A stretch of DNA of 11,820 nt from Planctomycetaceae bacterium (GTDB lineage Bacteria; Planctomycetota; Planctomycetia; Pirellulales; UBA1268), in NCBI GenBank assembly GCA_018694455.1, contig JABHNP010000325.1, positions 1-11,820 on the forward strand, read 5' to 3'. A model generated the notes under the pieces. It ran no database searches. It saw only the letters and a list, made by a program, of their open reading frames with translations, and was not told where the DNA came from. Shown in pieces: positions 1-8,600 of this stretch; the stretch's first letter is position 1, and each line of letters opens with the position of its first letter. The position numbers and the translations under genes were made by a program.

Positions 1-3000
1 AGCAGCCTTCCCATTCAGCGGGGCATCATCAAGAAAAAAACTTCTTGCATAAACTGCAAATACACCCAGTGGAGTAAGCACTGGCTCCGAGGCCAATAAC
101 ATGTTCCCAGCTTTACGAGCACGCTCCTGACGTTGTTCAGCTAACCGCTTTTCTTCAATAAGACGAGCGTCGATCCATGGCAATGCAGCTCTCGCCGCAG
201 TCATATCAATGTTGACTCCATTTGCCCGAAGTCGGCCAAAACCCGAAACAATAGATAGGGTAATCGTGTCGCTAGAACGACCTCCCGGAAACCACGGCCA
301 CCCTCCGTCAGGATTCCGCAGGCTATTGAGACGTTCCATTGCTAAAGAAATCTCAGACCGGACACGGTTCTCATTAAAAAGATTTGCAACACGAGCCCTT
401 GCCTCAGTTTCACTGGTGGCATCACGGACCCATGGTGTCTCTGCAAGAAGAGTCTTCACGAGAAATTCATTTTTTTCCAGCGGACTCTTCAATGCGTTTG
501 TGCCACGCCATTGCTCAAAGATCTTTTCGATTCGTGGGTCCCCTGCGACAAGATGCTTTGCATACGCATTCGCATACAGTCGATAGAAAAGTGCATCAAC
601 ACTTTCATCACTTCGTTCCATCAAGTAGGGCAGTGCCATGACTGCGTACCATGCAGGGTTTGATACTACCTGAATAGCCAGTGACTCATTCTGAATCGCA
701 GACGAACCCTTTTGCTTGCTGTCTAGCAGTTTTTCTAATACTACCTTACGTTGCTCACCACCACGCACCGTAACCGGAATCGTTTCAGTAACAAGCACTT
801 TGCGAGGAAGCACTGGTAATGTCGCCTCCTCTCCATCCGAAAGACGACGAGCTGATTCAATCGTTGTTCCTGTTGCACGATACCGAAGTGCATCTGTTCC
901 ATCCACTACAGACACGGTAAAAAACACCGCTTCGGATGCTCCCGCTTTTAAATCGAAAGACTGTTCATTCTGATCTTGTATCAGTGCATCCCTGCTGTCG
1001 TTTGTACGTGCATCAAACAAAGCAAGCCGTACTGTTCCTGAAAAATGTCCACTCGATTTATTGCTTACTTTGACAGGAATCTGAACACGATCACCTTCGC
1101 GTAAAAACCGGGGCGGCATTGGCTCGACCATCAAGTCTTTGGATGTCACACATGTATCGAACAGTGTTCCGCTTCGAATCTTTTTGTCATGTGCAAAGGC
1201 TTTGAATTGCCAGGTTGTCAGAGTGTCGGGCAAAACAAACTCAAGCGTGACACTTCCGGCCTCATTCGAAGTAAGTGTCGGCATGAAAAAGGCAGTTTCT
1301 GCCATATTGCTACGCGGTGGGGGTGACGCTGCACCCCTCCCTCCCTGAGAATTTCTATCTTTGCTTTCTTTCTCTCCCTGGCTAACAGAATTGAGCTCTA
1401 CGGCGTCTGCGCTGGCTTCTTCCATCATCATTTCATCAGAGGCAGCAAAAGCCACCGCCCCTTTGGCCATAGCTCCTTCAGGTACCGCCATTGTTGCCGT
1501 TGGCATCCTTTGCATTCTCGCCATGCCCCCACCACGAAGCATACCTCCGAAGCCACCGTTGACTGGTGACCCAAAGGGACGACGAAACCGATGATAGGAG
1601 ATACGAACACTTTGATGGTCTCGTGCCCATGATCCATGAATCTGCCGCATTGACCTCGAAGCGTTTGTGAACTTCAGCTGCCAACGACTCGAATCACGTG
1701 CAAAGAGAGCAAGCATTGGCCATTGGTGTGATGCGAGTGCATCAAGTGATTGGTCGTAGAGCGTTGCGGTCATCTCTGCAAGGGTCGCTCGTGCTGGTCC
1801 AGACAGCGGATCAGCCTCTGTCCGAATAGTTGCCTGCCAGACTTGCTCCGTTGCAGGTTCCAGTCGTCTCGTGAACTGCTCCCATTCGATAGATAACTTC
1901 TTGTCGGTCCATGGTACGTCTATCCTCTGTGATTCATTGTAGAGGCGACCCTCACGCACCATCCATGCGCGAAGTGTGACACCACCCCGATGAGCATCTT
2001 GTATTTTAAATGAAATTGGGGTCTGCGTCTGTTCATCCTTTGTCCAATAACGCTTGAGTACACGGCCTGATTGGACGATCTCGATCAAACAGCAGCCTTG
2101 CTCATATCCGGTTCCCACAATTGCACGCAACTCATTTGCAACTTCAACTGTGGACTTTTCAACTCGCAATACAAAAGGCTTTTTTATTTCATACTTTTTA
2201 GCCTTGGAGTTCAGCACTTCAACGAGTTGTGTTGCCCTGACTTCGGGGCGGTCTTCTGTTGCCGGAATCGTAAATGTCGCTCGGTAGATACCGGGGTGGA
2301 GCTGCACTGTAGTCTGGCCTTTACCAGTGGAGGCATCTGTCACAATTTCATTGGCAAGTATCTGTTTTCCATCGGCCCATGTTTTTGGATCATCATCTTG
2401 TGGCTGCGGAAGAACGGATGATCCGCTGCTTTTTTGCTTTCGCAACACGCTATATGGTATTAAACGAGTTGCAAGATCAGTCCGGGCAACACGCTTCGGC
2501 TGAATCAACTGATTGAGTCGGAGTGTTCCAGCTATCCCTCGAGGCGCGGCATCAAGCGATAGGGTGGAAACATGGATTGTGACTGAAGCAACAGTTTCAT
2601 CATTGGTGATCTGCCAGTCATCAACATCCAGAGTTGCTTCTACATCAACGTACCCGACTGAAAATTGTCTATCAGCAGACCGTGTTTCGCCGCCTGCATC
2701 AGTCACATCTGCAGTAATGTGATAGGTAAATACCGGAAGGGACTGTGATGGTAACGCTCGATCAGGCACAGCTGGGAACGTAATATTAAATGTTCCATCG
2801 GCATCTGTTACCGAATTCCCACGGGCGATGCGTCTCGCTCCACTATCAAACGGTAGCCACGGAAAACACCAACGACACCATATAGGAAACCGAACCTTTC
2901 TTTCCACATTCCAAACTACCTTTGCCCCTTCCACTGCTAAGCCGGTGTACGTTAAGGCGGTACCCGATAGTGTTACATTTTTTTCAAGCTGGACAGGCTC

Positions 3001-5160
3001 TGTAGGCGAGGCCAGCTCAACCTGATATTTTGGCCGCTTGTATTCTTCAACGCGAACACCCGCCACACCTGTTGCACCACTTCCTTGCGCTCGTACCGAC
3101 CATCTACCGGGAAGTGAACCTGTTGGAATTGGAAAGGTGCCATGAAAGGAACCAAAGCCATTTGTTCGCAGAGAGAGTTTTGAAATCTGTCTCCCATTCG
3201 CATCCTGAAGGAATGCCTCAACTGGCGCTTTCGATATGGCTGTTGCACGACGCCGATTGGCTGCCTGTTCAATCAAGATGCCTTTGAAATGGAGTTGCTG
3301 ACTTGGTCGATAGATCCCACGGTCTGTCATCAGCACGATTGACCGTTTAGAACGTTCTACGTTTTCACGATGCCACAATCGTTCCGGCTCCGTCAGTACT
3401 TGGTGAAGCTGGCCGGCGATCGTAGACGACACAATAAAAACAGTTTCCTGTCCCGAATGAGCTTTCAATGTGTACTGGCCATCTTGGTTGGTCTCTGTCG
3501 TTTCTTGCTTCACCATTTTTCGTAGCCGATTTTTCTGATCACGTCGCCATGCTGTAACCTCTGCTCCGTGAATCGGCTTCCCACTTTCCACGTCGACGAC
3601 ATACCCAGTGTGTTGTGAAAGTTGTGGTTGGTAGTCTGTGGTATTCACAGCAGATATTCGACTGACCCAGATAAGTGTTGCCGAAACAACATTATCGCGT
3701 TCACCAAAGTCTCCACGATAGCTACCCACAACCCAGTAGGCACCTGGCTCGATTGTTTCAGTTACGAACGTGCTTTCCACAGAGAGGTCTTCAATGGCTG
3801 ATTGATAGTCATCATGTACCGGAAGTCTCACTACTGCTGATTGAATTACTGGAAGAGAAAGGATCCGTTCGCGATCTTTTTGATCAATCCCTTGACCATA
3901 CGCTTTTCCTTCAAGCAGTCGCTCTTCCCAGTTCGCCCTTACCAGCCGCAAATGTAGTTGATCAATGTTGCGATAGGTGACGTGAAGTGCTGGCCAGGGC
4001 TTCGCCCATGTGCGTTCTGTTACAACAGCCACTTCTTTTGCTTCAATTTCGGTGATCAGGTTGTGACATTGTTGTGCACCAACACTTTGTGGGTGACGCT
4101 CAACTGCTTCGAGTGCAATTGCTCTGGCTTCCACAGGACTTTTCGGACGAAGAATCTCTGCCACCGTAAATCTCGCCATCGCACATATCTCATGCTCTTC
4201 TGCCCGCTCAATAAATTCTGACAGAGCCTTACGAACGGCATCGTCTGGTTCAGTTTCAGCATCAGCGACTGCCACACCACGTGCCCAGAGAAGACGATCA
4301 AGGTCAGCCGAAAGAAAAGCCGTCTGGTCTTGGTCGTCTGCATGAAAATTTAAGATCTGTTGATAGAGGCTGATGACCAGTAATATTGGTGAATCTTTAT
4401 CCGTTACCAAATCATTGCCTGCTTCAGCTTGTGCTGGCCTCCACTTGCGAAAGATATTAACAGCCTGAAGAGCGGGGCTTGACGCCTCAAGCTCAAAAGC
4501 ATCTTCGGGCTCAACAAGACCCCGTTCACCCGTCTGATGAAATGCAATTGCATCGCGCACTACAACATCCCAGAGAGTCGGCCGGTACGCTTTGCCCATC
4601 GTACCGGCTTCGATCAGCATGGCCCAGTCGTCGACAGGCAGCTCTTTGAGTCCTCTATCATCAGAAAGTGCCTTCTCGAATTGAGCGTGGATTTCAAGAA
4701 CAATTTGTCGAAGATCCCACGAACTTATTTCTGAAAGATTACGATCTGCATCACTCTTCACTTGAGTTGTTCGCTGTGCAAATCGCCATCGGTTCATCTG
4801 GAAAAAGTTCCATGTCCAGTTCGCCTGAATAGCTTGGATAGCGCCACGAGTTTGTTCGGGGGCAGCTTCCGTTGCAGCATCCAAATCAATCAAACGTTGT
4901 GGGTCATCTGCTGGACGATCTGAATTTTCAAGTAATACGCGGGTCGCAATCGCGCGAGCAACCTCATCCCACGCCTGCTCATTGATGGCTGCCTGCTCTA
5001 TGCCTTTAAGGACATCCCTACCAGTCTTTGGTTTTCCTTCACGAATAGCTTTTGTAATCAACTGCCACTCAGCGTCACGGGGAACCAGAGGCTCAGCCGC
5101 GCACAGCATCGGCACCCAACAATTCAAAATGCAGAGCATGTAGAGGATGTGTCGACTCAT
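1..5160 (-). CDS. Alpha-2-macroglobulin family protein, thioester-less, 3' end beyond window
   Basis: Exported large A2M-like protein; 1720 codons are visible with no in-frame stop, and the C-terminus lies outside the window. The start at 5160 is the first ATG after an in-frame TAA (5169-5167) and has an AGGA 9 nt upstream. Residues 1-22 are a Sec signal (hydrophobic ILYMLCILNCW, probable cleavage after LCAA). Residues ~23-500 are largely helical. Residues ~519-580 form a carboxypeptidase-regulatory-like beta domain. MG2 contains TDRGIYRP (612-619). A Trp/Cys-rich RFPIWCRWCFPW segment (from ~757) is typical of bacterial homologues. Residues ~1195-1283 are Gly/Met/Ala/Pro-rich at the bait-region position. 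The A2M domain begins at ETAFFMP (1288). The alpha-toroid domain shows PDGGWPWF (1617-1624). The thioester site reads S1520-V-D-A1523 instead of CxEQ. Known family role: periplasmic protease trap or envelope defence; here covalent capture is probably lost. Bacterial homologues without thioester (YfaS/MagD type) are known. Confidence 0.93.
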   Translation of the reverse strand, partial: MSRHILYMLCILNCWVPMLCAAEPLVPRDAEWQLITKAIREGKPKTGRDVLKGIEQAAINEQAWDEVARAIATRVLLENSDRPADDPQRLIDLDAATEAAPEQTRGAIQAIQANWTWNFFQMNRWRFAQRTTQVKSDADRNLSEISSWDLRQIVLEIHAQFEKALSDDRGLKELPVDDWAMLIEAGTMGKAYRPTLWDVVVRDAIAFHQTGERGLVEPEDAFELEASSPALQAVNIFRKWRPAQAEAGNDLVTDKDSPILLVISLYQQILNFHADDQDQTAFLSADLDRLLWARGVAVADAETEPDDAVRKALSEFIERAEEHEICAMARFTVAEILRPKSPVEARAIALEAVERHPQSVGAQQCHNLITEIEAKEVAVVTERTWAKPWPALHVTYRNIDQLHLRLVRANWEERLLEGKAYGQGIDQKDRERILSLPVIQSAVVRLPVHDDYQSAIEDLSVESTFVTETIEPGAYWVVGSYRGDFGERDNVVSATLIWVSRISAVNTTDYQPQLSQHTGYVVDVESGKPIHGAEVTAWRRDQKNRLRKMVKQETTETNQDGQYTLKAHSGQETVFIVSSTIAGQLHQVLTEPERLWHRENVERSKRSIVLMTDRGIYRPSQQLHFKGILIEQAANRRRATAISKAPVEAFLQDANGRQISKLSLRTNGFGSFHGTFPIPTGSLPGRWSVRAQGSGATGVAGVRVEEYKRPKYQVELASPTEPVQLEKNVTLSGTALTYTGLAVEGAKVVWNVERKVRFPIWCRWCFPWLPFDSGARRIARGNSVTDADGTFNITFPAVPDRALPSQSLPVFTYHITADVTDAGGETRSADRQFSVGYVDVEATLDVDDWQITNDETVASVTIHVSTLSLDAAPRGIAGTLRLNQLIQPKRVARTDLATRLIPYSVLRKQKSSGSSVLPQPQDDDPKTWADGKQILANEIVTDASTGKGQTTVQLHPGIYRATFTIPATEDRPEVRATQLVEVLNSKAKKYEIKKPFVLRVEKSTVEVANELRAIVGTGYEQGCCLIEIVQSGRVLKRYWTKDEQTQTPISFKIQDAHRGGVTLRAWMVREGRLYNESQRIDVPWTDKKLSIEWEQFTRRLEPATEQVWQATIRTEADPLSGPARATLAEMTATLYDQSLDALASHQWPMLALFARDSSRWQLKFTNASRSMRQIHGSWARDHQSVRISYHRFRRPFGSPVNGGFGGMLRGGGMARMQRMPTATMAVPEGAMAKGAVAFAASDEMMMEEASADAVELNSVSQGEKESKDRNSQGGRGAASPPPRSNMAETAFFMPTLTSNEAGSVTLEFVLPDTLTTWQFKAFAHDKKIRSGTLFDTCVTSKDLMVEPMPPRFLREGDRVQIPVKVSNKSSGHFSGTVRLALFDARTNDSRDALIQDQNEQSFDLKAGASEAVFFTVSVVDGTDALRYRATGTTIESARRLSDGEEATLPVLPRKVLVTETIPVTVRGGEQRKVVLEKLLDSKQKGSSAIQNESLAIQVVSNPAWYAVMALPYLMERSDESVDALFYRLYANAYAKHLVAGDPRIEKIFEQWRGTNALKSPLEKNEFLVKTLLAETPWVRDATSETEARARVANLFNENRVRSEISLAMERLNSLRNPDGGWPWFPGGRSSDTITLSIVSGFGRLRANGVNIDMTAARAALPWIDARLIEEKRLAEQRQERARKAGNMLLASEPVLTPLGVFAVYARSFFLDDAPLNGKAA

Positions 5161-5166
5161 TTTTAA

Positions 5167-5316
5167 TTATCCTGCAGATTGAAAAAAAGAATTACTTTTT
5201 GAAGCTATATGGACATTGTTGAAAACGTGTATATGCCAGACCCATAGAAAACGTATTTGCATCTTACGCACTTTTTGGTGCTCTTCGAAAACAATTACTG
5301 GTGCAGAGTCATCCAT
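5167..5316 (-). CDS. Possible 49-aa upstream ORF, in frame with the A2M gene
   Basis: The frame opens at an ATG (5316-5314, with a GTG just before it) and ends with TAA at 5169-5167. AAGGA lies 9 nt before the ATG and a stronger AGGAGG lies further upstream. The frame is the same as that of the A2M gene and is separated from it by the TAA and two codons. The predicted peptide begins MDDSAPVIVFEEHQKVRKM and ends with a Ser/Phe-rich tail. I recognise no family, and a chance ORF in AT-rich spacer DNA is quite possible. If translated, its terminating ribosomes would sit on the A2M ribosome binding site. Confidence 0.22.
   Translation of the reverse strand: MDDSAPVIVFEEHQKVRKMQIRFLWVWHIHVFNNVHIASKSNSFFQSAG
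5170..5173 (-). promoter_or_regulatory. Shine-Dalgarno for the A2M gene
   Basis: AGGA on the minus strand, 9 nt before the ATG at 5160. It supports this start. It also lies inside the last codons of a short in-frame upstream ORF (5316-5167), which would allow translational coupling. Confidence 0.55.
5221..5254. repeat. Direct repeat GAAAACGT x2
   Basis: GAAAACGT occurs at 5221-5228 and again at 5247-5254, 26 bp apart, within 100 bp upstream of the A2M start. The spacing is between two and three helical turns. They could be paired sites for a regulator, but an 8-mer pair can arise by chance. Confidence 0.35.
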
Positions 5317-5342
5317 CACTCGCGATCCTTACCCCTCCTGGT

Positions 5343-5408
5343 AGAACCAAATAAAGACAGAACCAAAATCCCCACATGAGACAGAACTGACCCCTGTTGC
5401 ATTTTGGT
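5343..5408. repeat. Cluster of short direct and inverted repeats
   Basis: AGAACCAAA occurs at 5343-5351 and 5359-5367. GACAGAAC occurs at 5356-5363 and 5380-5387. ACCAAAAT (5362-5369) is perfectly inverted at 5401-5408 as ATTTTGGT. On the minus strand the segment has two GGGG-initiated T-rich units, each followed by a TTCTGTCT. This resembles the decayed end of a small mobile or REP-like element, but no transposase is present. Confidence 0.4.
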
Positions 5409-5437
5409 ATGAAAACCACTTTATTTAGTACTTTCAC

Positions 5438-5495
5438 ACCTCATTAACGCAGAGTTTTTCTTGCCGTTACAGGAAAAACGTGCTAATAATGAGGT
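5438..5495. repeat. Long imperfect inverted repeat (hairpin)
   Basis: The outer arms are ACCTCATTA (5438-5446) and TAATGAGGT (5487-5495), a perfect 9-bp match. A middle stem pairs GCA (5449-5451) with TGC (5481-5483). The inner stem pairs 5454-5463 with 5470-5479 (10 pairs, one G-T) around the 6-nt loop CCGTTA. In total 22 pairs lie within 58 nt, with only small internal loops. No T-tract follows on the plus strand, so it does not look like a simple terminator. It may be a structured 5' leader of the downstream operon, an operator, or a miniature repeat element. Confidence 0.6.
5461..5490 (+). promoter_or_regulatory. Possible sigma70-type promoter for the PSCyt/DUF1501 genes
   Basis: TTGCCG (5461-5466; 4 of 6 matches to TTGACA) is followed after 18 nt by AATAAT (5485-5490; 5 of 6 matches to TATAAT). 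Transcription would start near 5497, leaving a leader of about 120 nt. Both boxes fall inside the 5438-5495 hairpin. Planctomycete promoters are poorly defined, so this is only a candidate. Confidence 0.22.
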
Positions 5496-5603
5496 AAGAT
5501 ACGACGATTATGTCCATACCCCGCTGATCGATCCCTCTGGGATCCGCGTTGAACGGCTTTTGGCCATGAAACGGCGACGTGGGTGTTCCCAACGAATCTC
5601 TCT

Positions 5604-5607
5604 GGAG
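5604..5607 (+). promoter_or_regulatory. Shine-Dalgarno that decides the start at 5616
   Basis: GGAG lies 8 nt before the ATG at 5616. The alternative in-frame GTG at 5583 has no comparable site, and using it would put an unusual 30-residue extension before the signal peptide's hydrophobic core. Confidence 0.6.
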
Positions 5608-5615
5608 TTACATCG

Positions 5616-8600
5616 ATGGAACCCTCGGTGATGCGGTTTCTAGCACAAAGCTTTCAAACACCTCTTTGTATGAGGGGCGTGGTGCTCGTTCTATCTTCCA
5701 TTGGATGCACGCTAGGAATCGTCCAAGCCAAAGAGCCACTTTCGTACAACGAACACATTCGTCCAATTTTGGTTGAAAACTGTTTCTCCTGTCATGGAGC
5801 AGACTCGGCAAGTCGTCAGGCTGACCTCCGCCTTGATCGTCGTGAAGATGCCATTGAGTATGGAGCAATTGTTGCTGGTGACCCCGACTCAACAGTTCTG
5901 CTCGACCGCATTTATTCTGAAGACTCCGAAGAGGTCATGCCTCCACCGGAGACAAAAAAAACGCTTTCGGCTCAACAGAAATCTCTTCTCACGCAGTGGA
6001 TCAAAGAAGGTGCCGAGTACGAACCACACTGGTCATTTATTCCACCAACGCGAGTACCAGTCCCAAAAGTGAAAAAGCAGGAGTGGGTTCGCAACCCTAT
6101 CGACTTCTTTATTCTTTCAAGGCTTGAAGCAGAAGAACTTCTGCCAGCTAAAGAAGCTGACCGTCGGACACTTGCTCGTCGGCTTTCTTATGACCTCACC
6201 GGGCTGCCACCAGAACCATCAGTTGTTGAGTCATTTGTTCTTGATCCGCATGCCGATGCATATGAACGCCTCGTCGATACATTCCTCTCAAAACTTGAGT
6301 GGGGTGAACATCGCGGCAGACACTGGCTTGATTATGCTCGATATGCTGACACCCATGGCATTCACTTTGATAACTTCCGTGAAATCTGGACATACCGCCA
6401 GTGGGTTATTAATGCGTTCAACCGCAATATGCCTTTTGATCAATTTACGATCCTGCAACTTGCAGGAGACCTGATTACTGATCATGGGCCGGGTGCAACG
6501 CCTGATCAGATTCTTGATAACAAGATTGCCACTGGCTTCAATCGTTGTAATATGACGACCAATGAGGGTGGCATCATTGATGAGGAATACATCGTCCTCT
6601 ACGCGAGGGATCGCACTGAAACCACAGCACAGGTTTTCATGGGACTCACTGCTGGTTGTGCCGTCTGCCATGACCATAAGTTTGATCCATTGTCACAAAA
6701 AGAGTTTTACGAACTCTCTGCATTCTTTAATAACACAACGCAGCGTGCAAAAGACGGTAACGTCTATAATACCCCACCTGTGCTCGCAGTTCCCCTTGCT
6801 CAGGACCGAACTCGATTTCGTGCAATTGAGAAAGAACTGCCTGGTGCTCGAGCAGCCTTAGCCGCTCGCAAGAAGAATGCAAAAGGCGAATTCCACACAT
6901 GGGTTCAATCACTCACGGAGGATCAGGTTCTTGCAATAGGTCCTCAAGAGACCCCGCTCCTCGATGTTGCATTTTCTGAGGGTGAGGGCAATGCAACAAA
7001 AGCATCTTTCTTAGGCAAGCAAACAACCATACCGCTTTCAGACTCTACGTCATGGTTGCCAGGTCCAAGTGGCATGTCTGCTGCGTTACTCAACGGAAAA
7101 GCCGTTGAACTCTCATCAGTTGGTGACTTCGAACATGATCAGCCATTTACTATTTCCTGCTGGGTCAAGCTTCCCAAAGAAGATGGGAATAAAAATTTTG
7201 CCATTGCCTCTCGGATGGATGAGTCAAATGCACACCGTGGATGGGACCTATGGGTGGAAGACCGCCGTGTCGGCATGCACCTGATCCATAAATGGCCTGA
7301 AGACGCATTGAAAGTTGTCGCAAAACAACAACTCAAGCCAGATGTCTGGACACTCGTCACACTGTCATATAACGGCAGTGGGAATCCCAGCGGCATCAAA
7401 ATCTATTATGACGGTGTTATGCAACAAAAGCCTAAGGTCGCAAACAATAAATTCAAGAAAAACACAACGCGTACTGATACTGCGCCATTTGTTATTGGTA
7501 GTCGATCGAAGGGGTCGCCTGCTAAAAACCTTGGTCTTACCAGTGTTTCCATTTGGGGCCGAGCTCTGTCTCAAAACGAAGTTGAAAGCATTGCAAAAGC
7601 TGATCTTCTGACTGATATCGTCAAACTGCCAAAGGAAGAACGGCTCCAGGCTGCGAATCGTCTGTATGATTGGTGGCTCATGGATTTCGATAAACCGTTT
7701 CAGGCAGCCAAGGCTCGAGAGAACGCATTGGTTACCGAAGAAGCAGCCATCAAAAAACGTGGCACCATTGCTCATGTTATGCAAGAAAAGCCTGACATGG
7801 CCAAAGCTTTTGTCCTTGATCGAGGAGAGTATGACAAACGGCTTGATGAGGTTTCTCCGGGAACTCCAGCCGCTCTTTCAGCCTATCCGGATACGCTTCC
7901 AAAAAATCGACTCGGGTTAGCGCAGTGGCTTCTCCTGCAAGATCACCCACTTACAAGTCGTGTGACCGTCAATCGATTCTGGCAAGAAGTCTTTGGAACT
8001 GGCCTTGTTCGCACAAGTGGTGACTTTGGAATTACGGGAGAACTCCCAAGCAATCAGGATCTCCTCGATTGGCTCGCTGTGGAATTCCGAGAAAGCGGAT
8101 GGGATGTCAAACATCTCTTCCGACTTTTTGTAACGAGTGCAGCCTATCGACAGGCAGCGACAGCGACGCCTGAAAAATTAGTCAAGGATCGCGACAATCG
8201 TTTGCTGTCACGAGGTCCTCGCTTCCGAATGGATGCTGAAATGATTCGTGACACGGCCTTGGCAGCCAGTGGCTTGCTCGTTCAGAAAATAGGTGGCCCA
8301 AGCGTCAAGCCATACCAACCCGATGGGGTCTGGAAGGCGGTTGCCATGCCACAGAGTGACACAAAAAAATATGAGCCAAGTACAGGTGCTGATCTGTATC
8401 GCAGAAGCATGTATTGGTTCTGGAAACGATCAGCACCGCCGACCTCGATGGATATTCTTGACGCGCCGTCACGTGAAGTCTGTACAGTGAGACGAGACAG
8501 AACAAATACGCCGTTACAGGCACTCGTCGTATTAAATGATCCACAGTTTATTGAAGCGTCGAGGGCACTAGCCGACGATGCGCTGTTTTTGGGTGGGAGC

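Larger units (their letters stand above)
5161..5615. other. Divergent intergenic region
   Basis: This 455-bp spacer separates the minus-strand A2M gene from the plus-strand PSCyt1/DUF1549 gene, so it should hold promoters for both. The A2M-proximal half is AT-rich and includes the 49-codon ORF. The middle (5343-5408) carries short direct and inverted repeats. The PSCyt-proximal half carries a long imperfect hairpin (5438-5495), a smaller perfect 6-bp stem GATCCC/GGGATC (5530-5535 with 5539-5544), and a protein-like but probably non-coding frame from 5461 to 5631. I see no tRNA, riboswitch class or intact insertion sequence. Confidence 0.8.

Noticed and set aside
2071..2421. Plus-strand ORFs opposite the A2M gene (for example 2071-2421 and 3675-3980)
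   Set aside because: They lie antisense to a continuous 1720-codon frame with recognisable A2M domains, and their products resemble no family.
1..5160. Frameshift or pseudogene in the long A2M region
   Set aside because: Reading every codon from 5160 down to 1 found no in-frame stop, and domain motifs stay in the same frame throughout.
5583..5615. GTG start at 5583 for the PSCyt1/DUF1549 protein
   Set aside because: The ATG at 5616 has GGAG at the right distance and gives a normal signal peptide; the GTG has no ribosome binding site.
5161..5615. CRISPR array or tRNA in the intergenic region
   Set aside because: The repeats are only 8-9 bp with irregular spacing, and no cloverleaf or TPsiC-like GTTCRA motif with matching arms was seen.
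7365..7784. Minus-strand ORF of 139 codons inside the PSCyt1/DUF1549 gene
   Set aside because: It is a shadow of a clearly conserved plus-strand frame across the LamG and following region, with no family resemblance.
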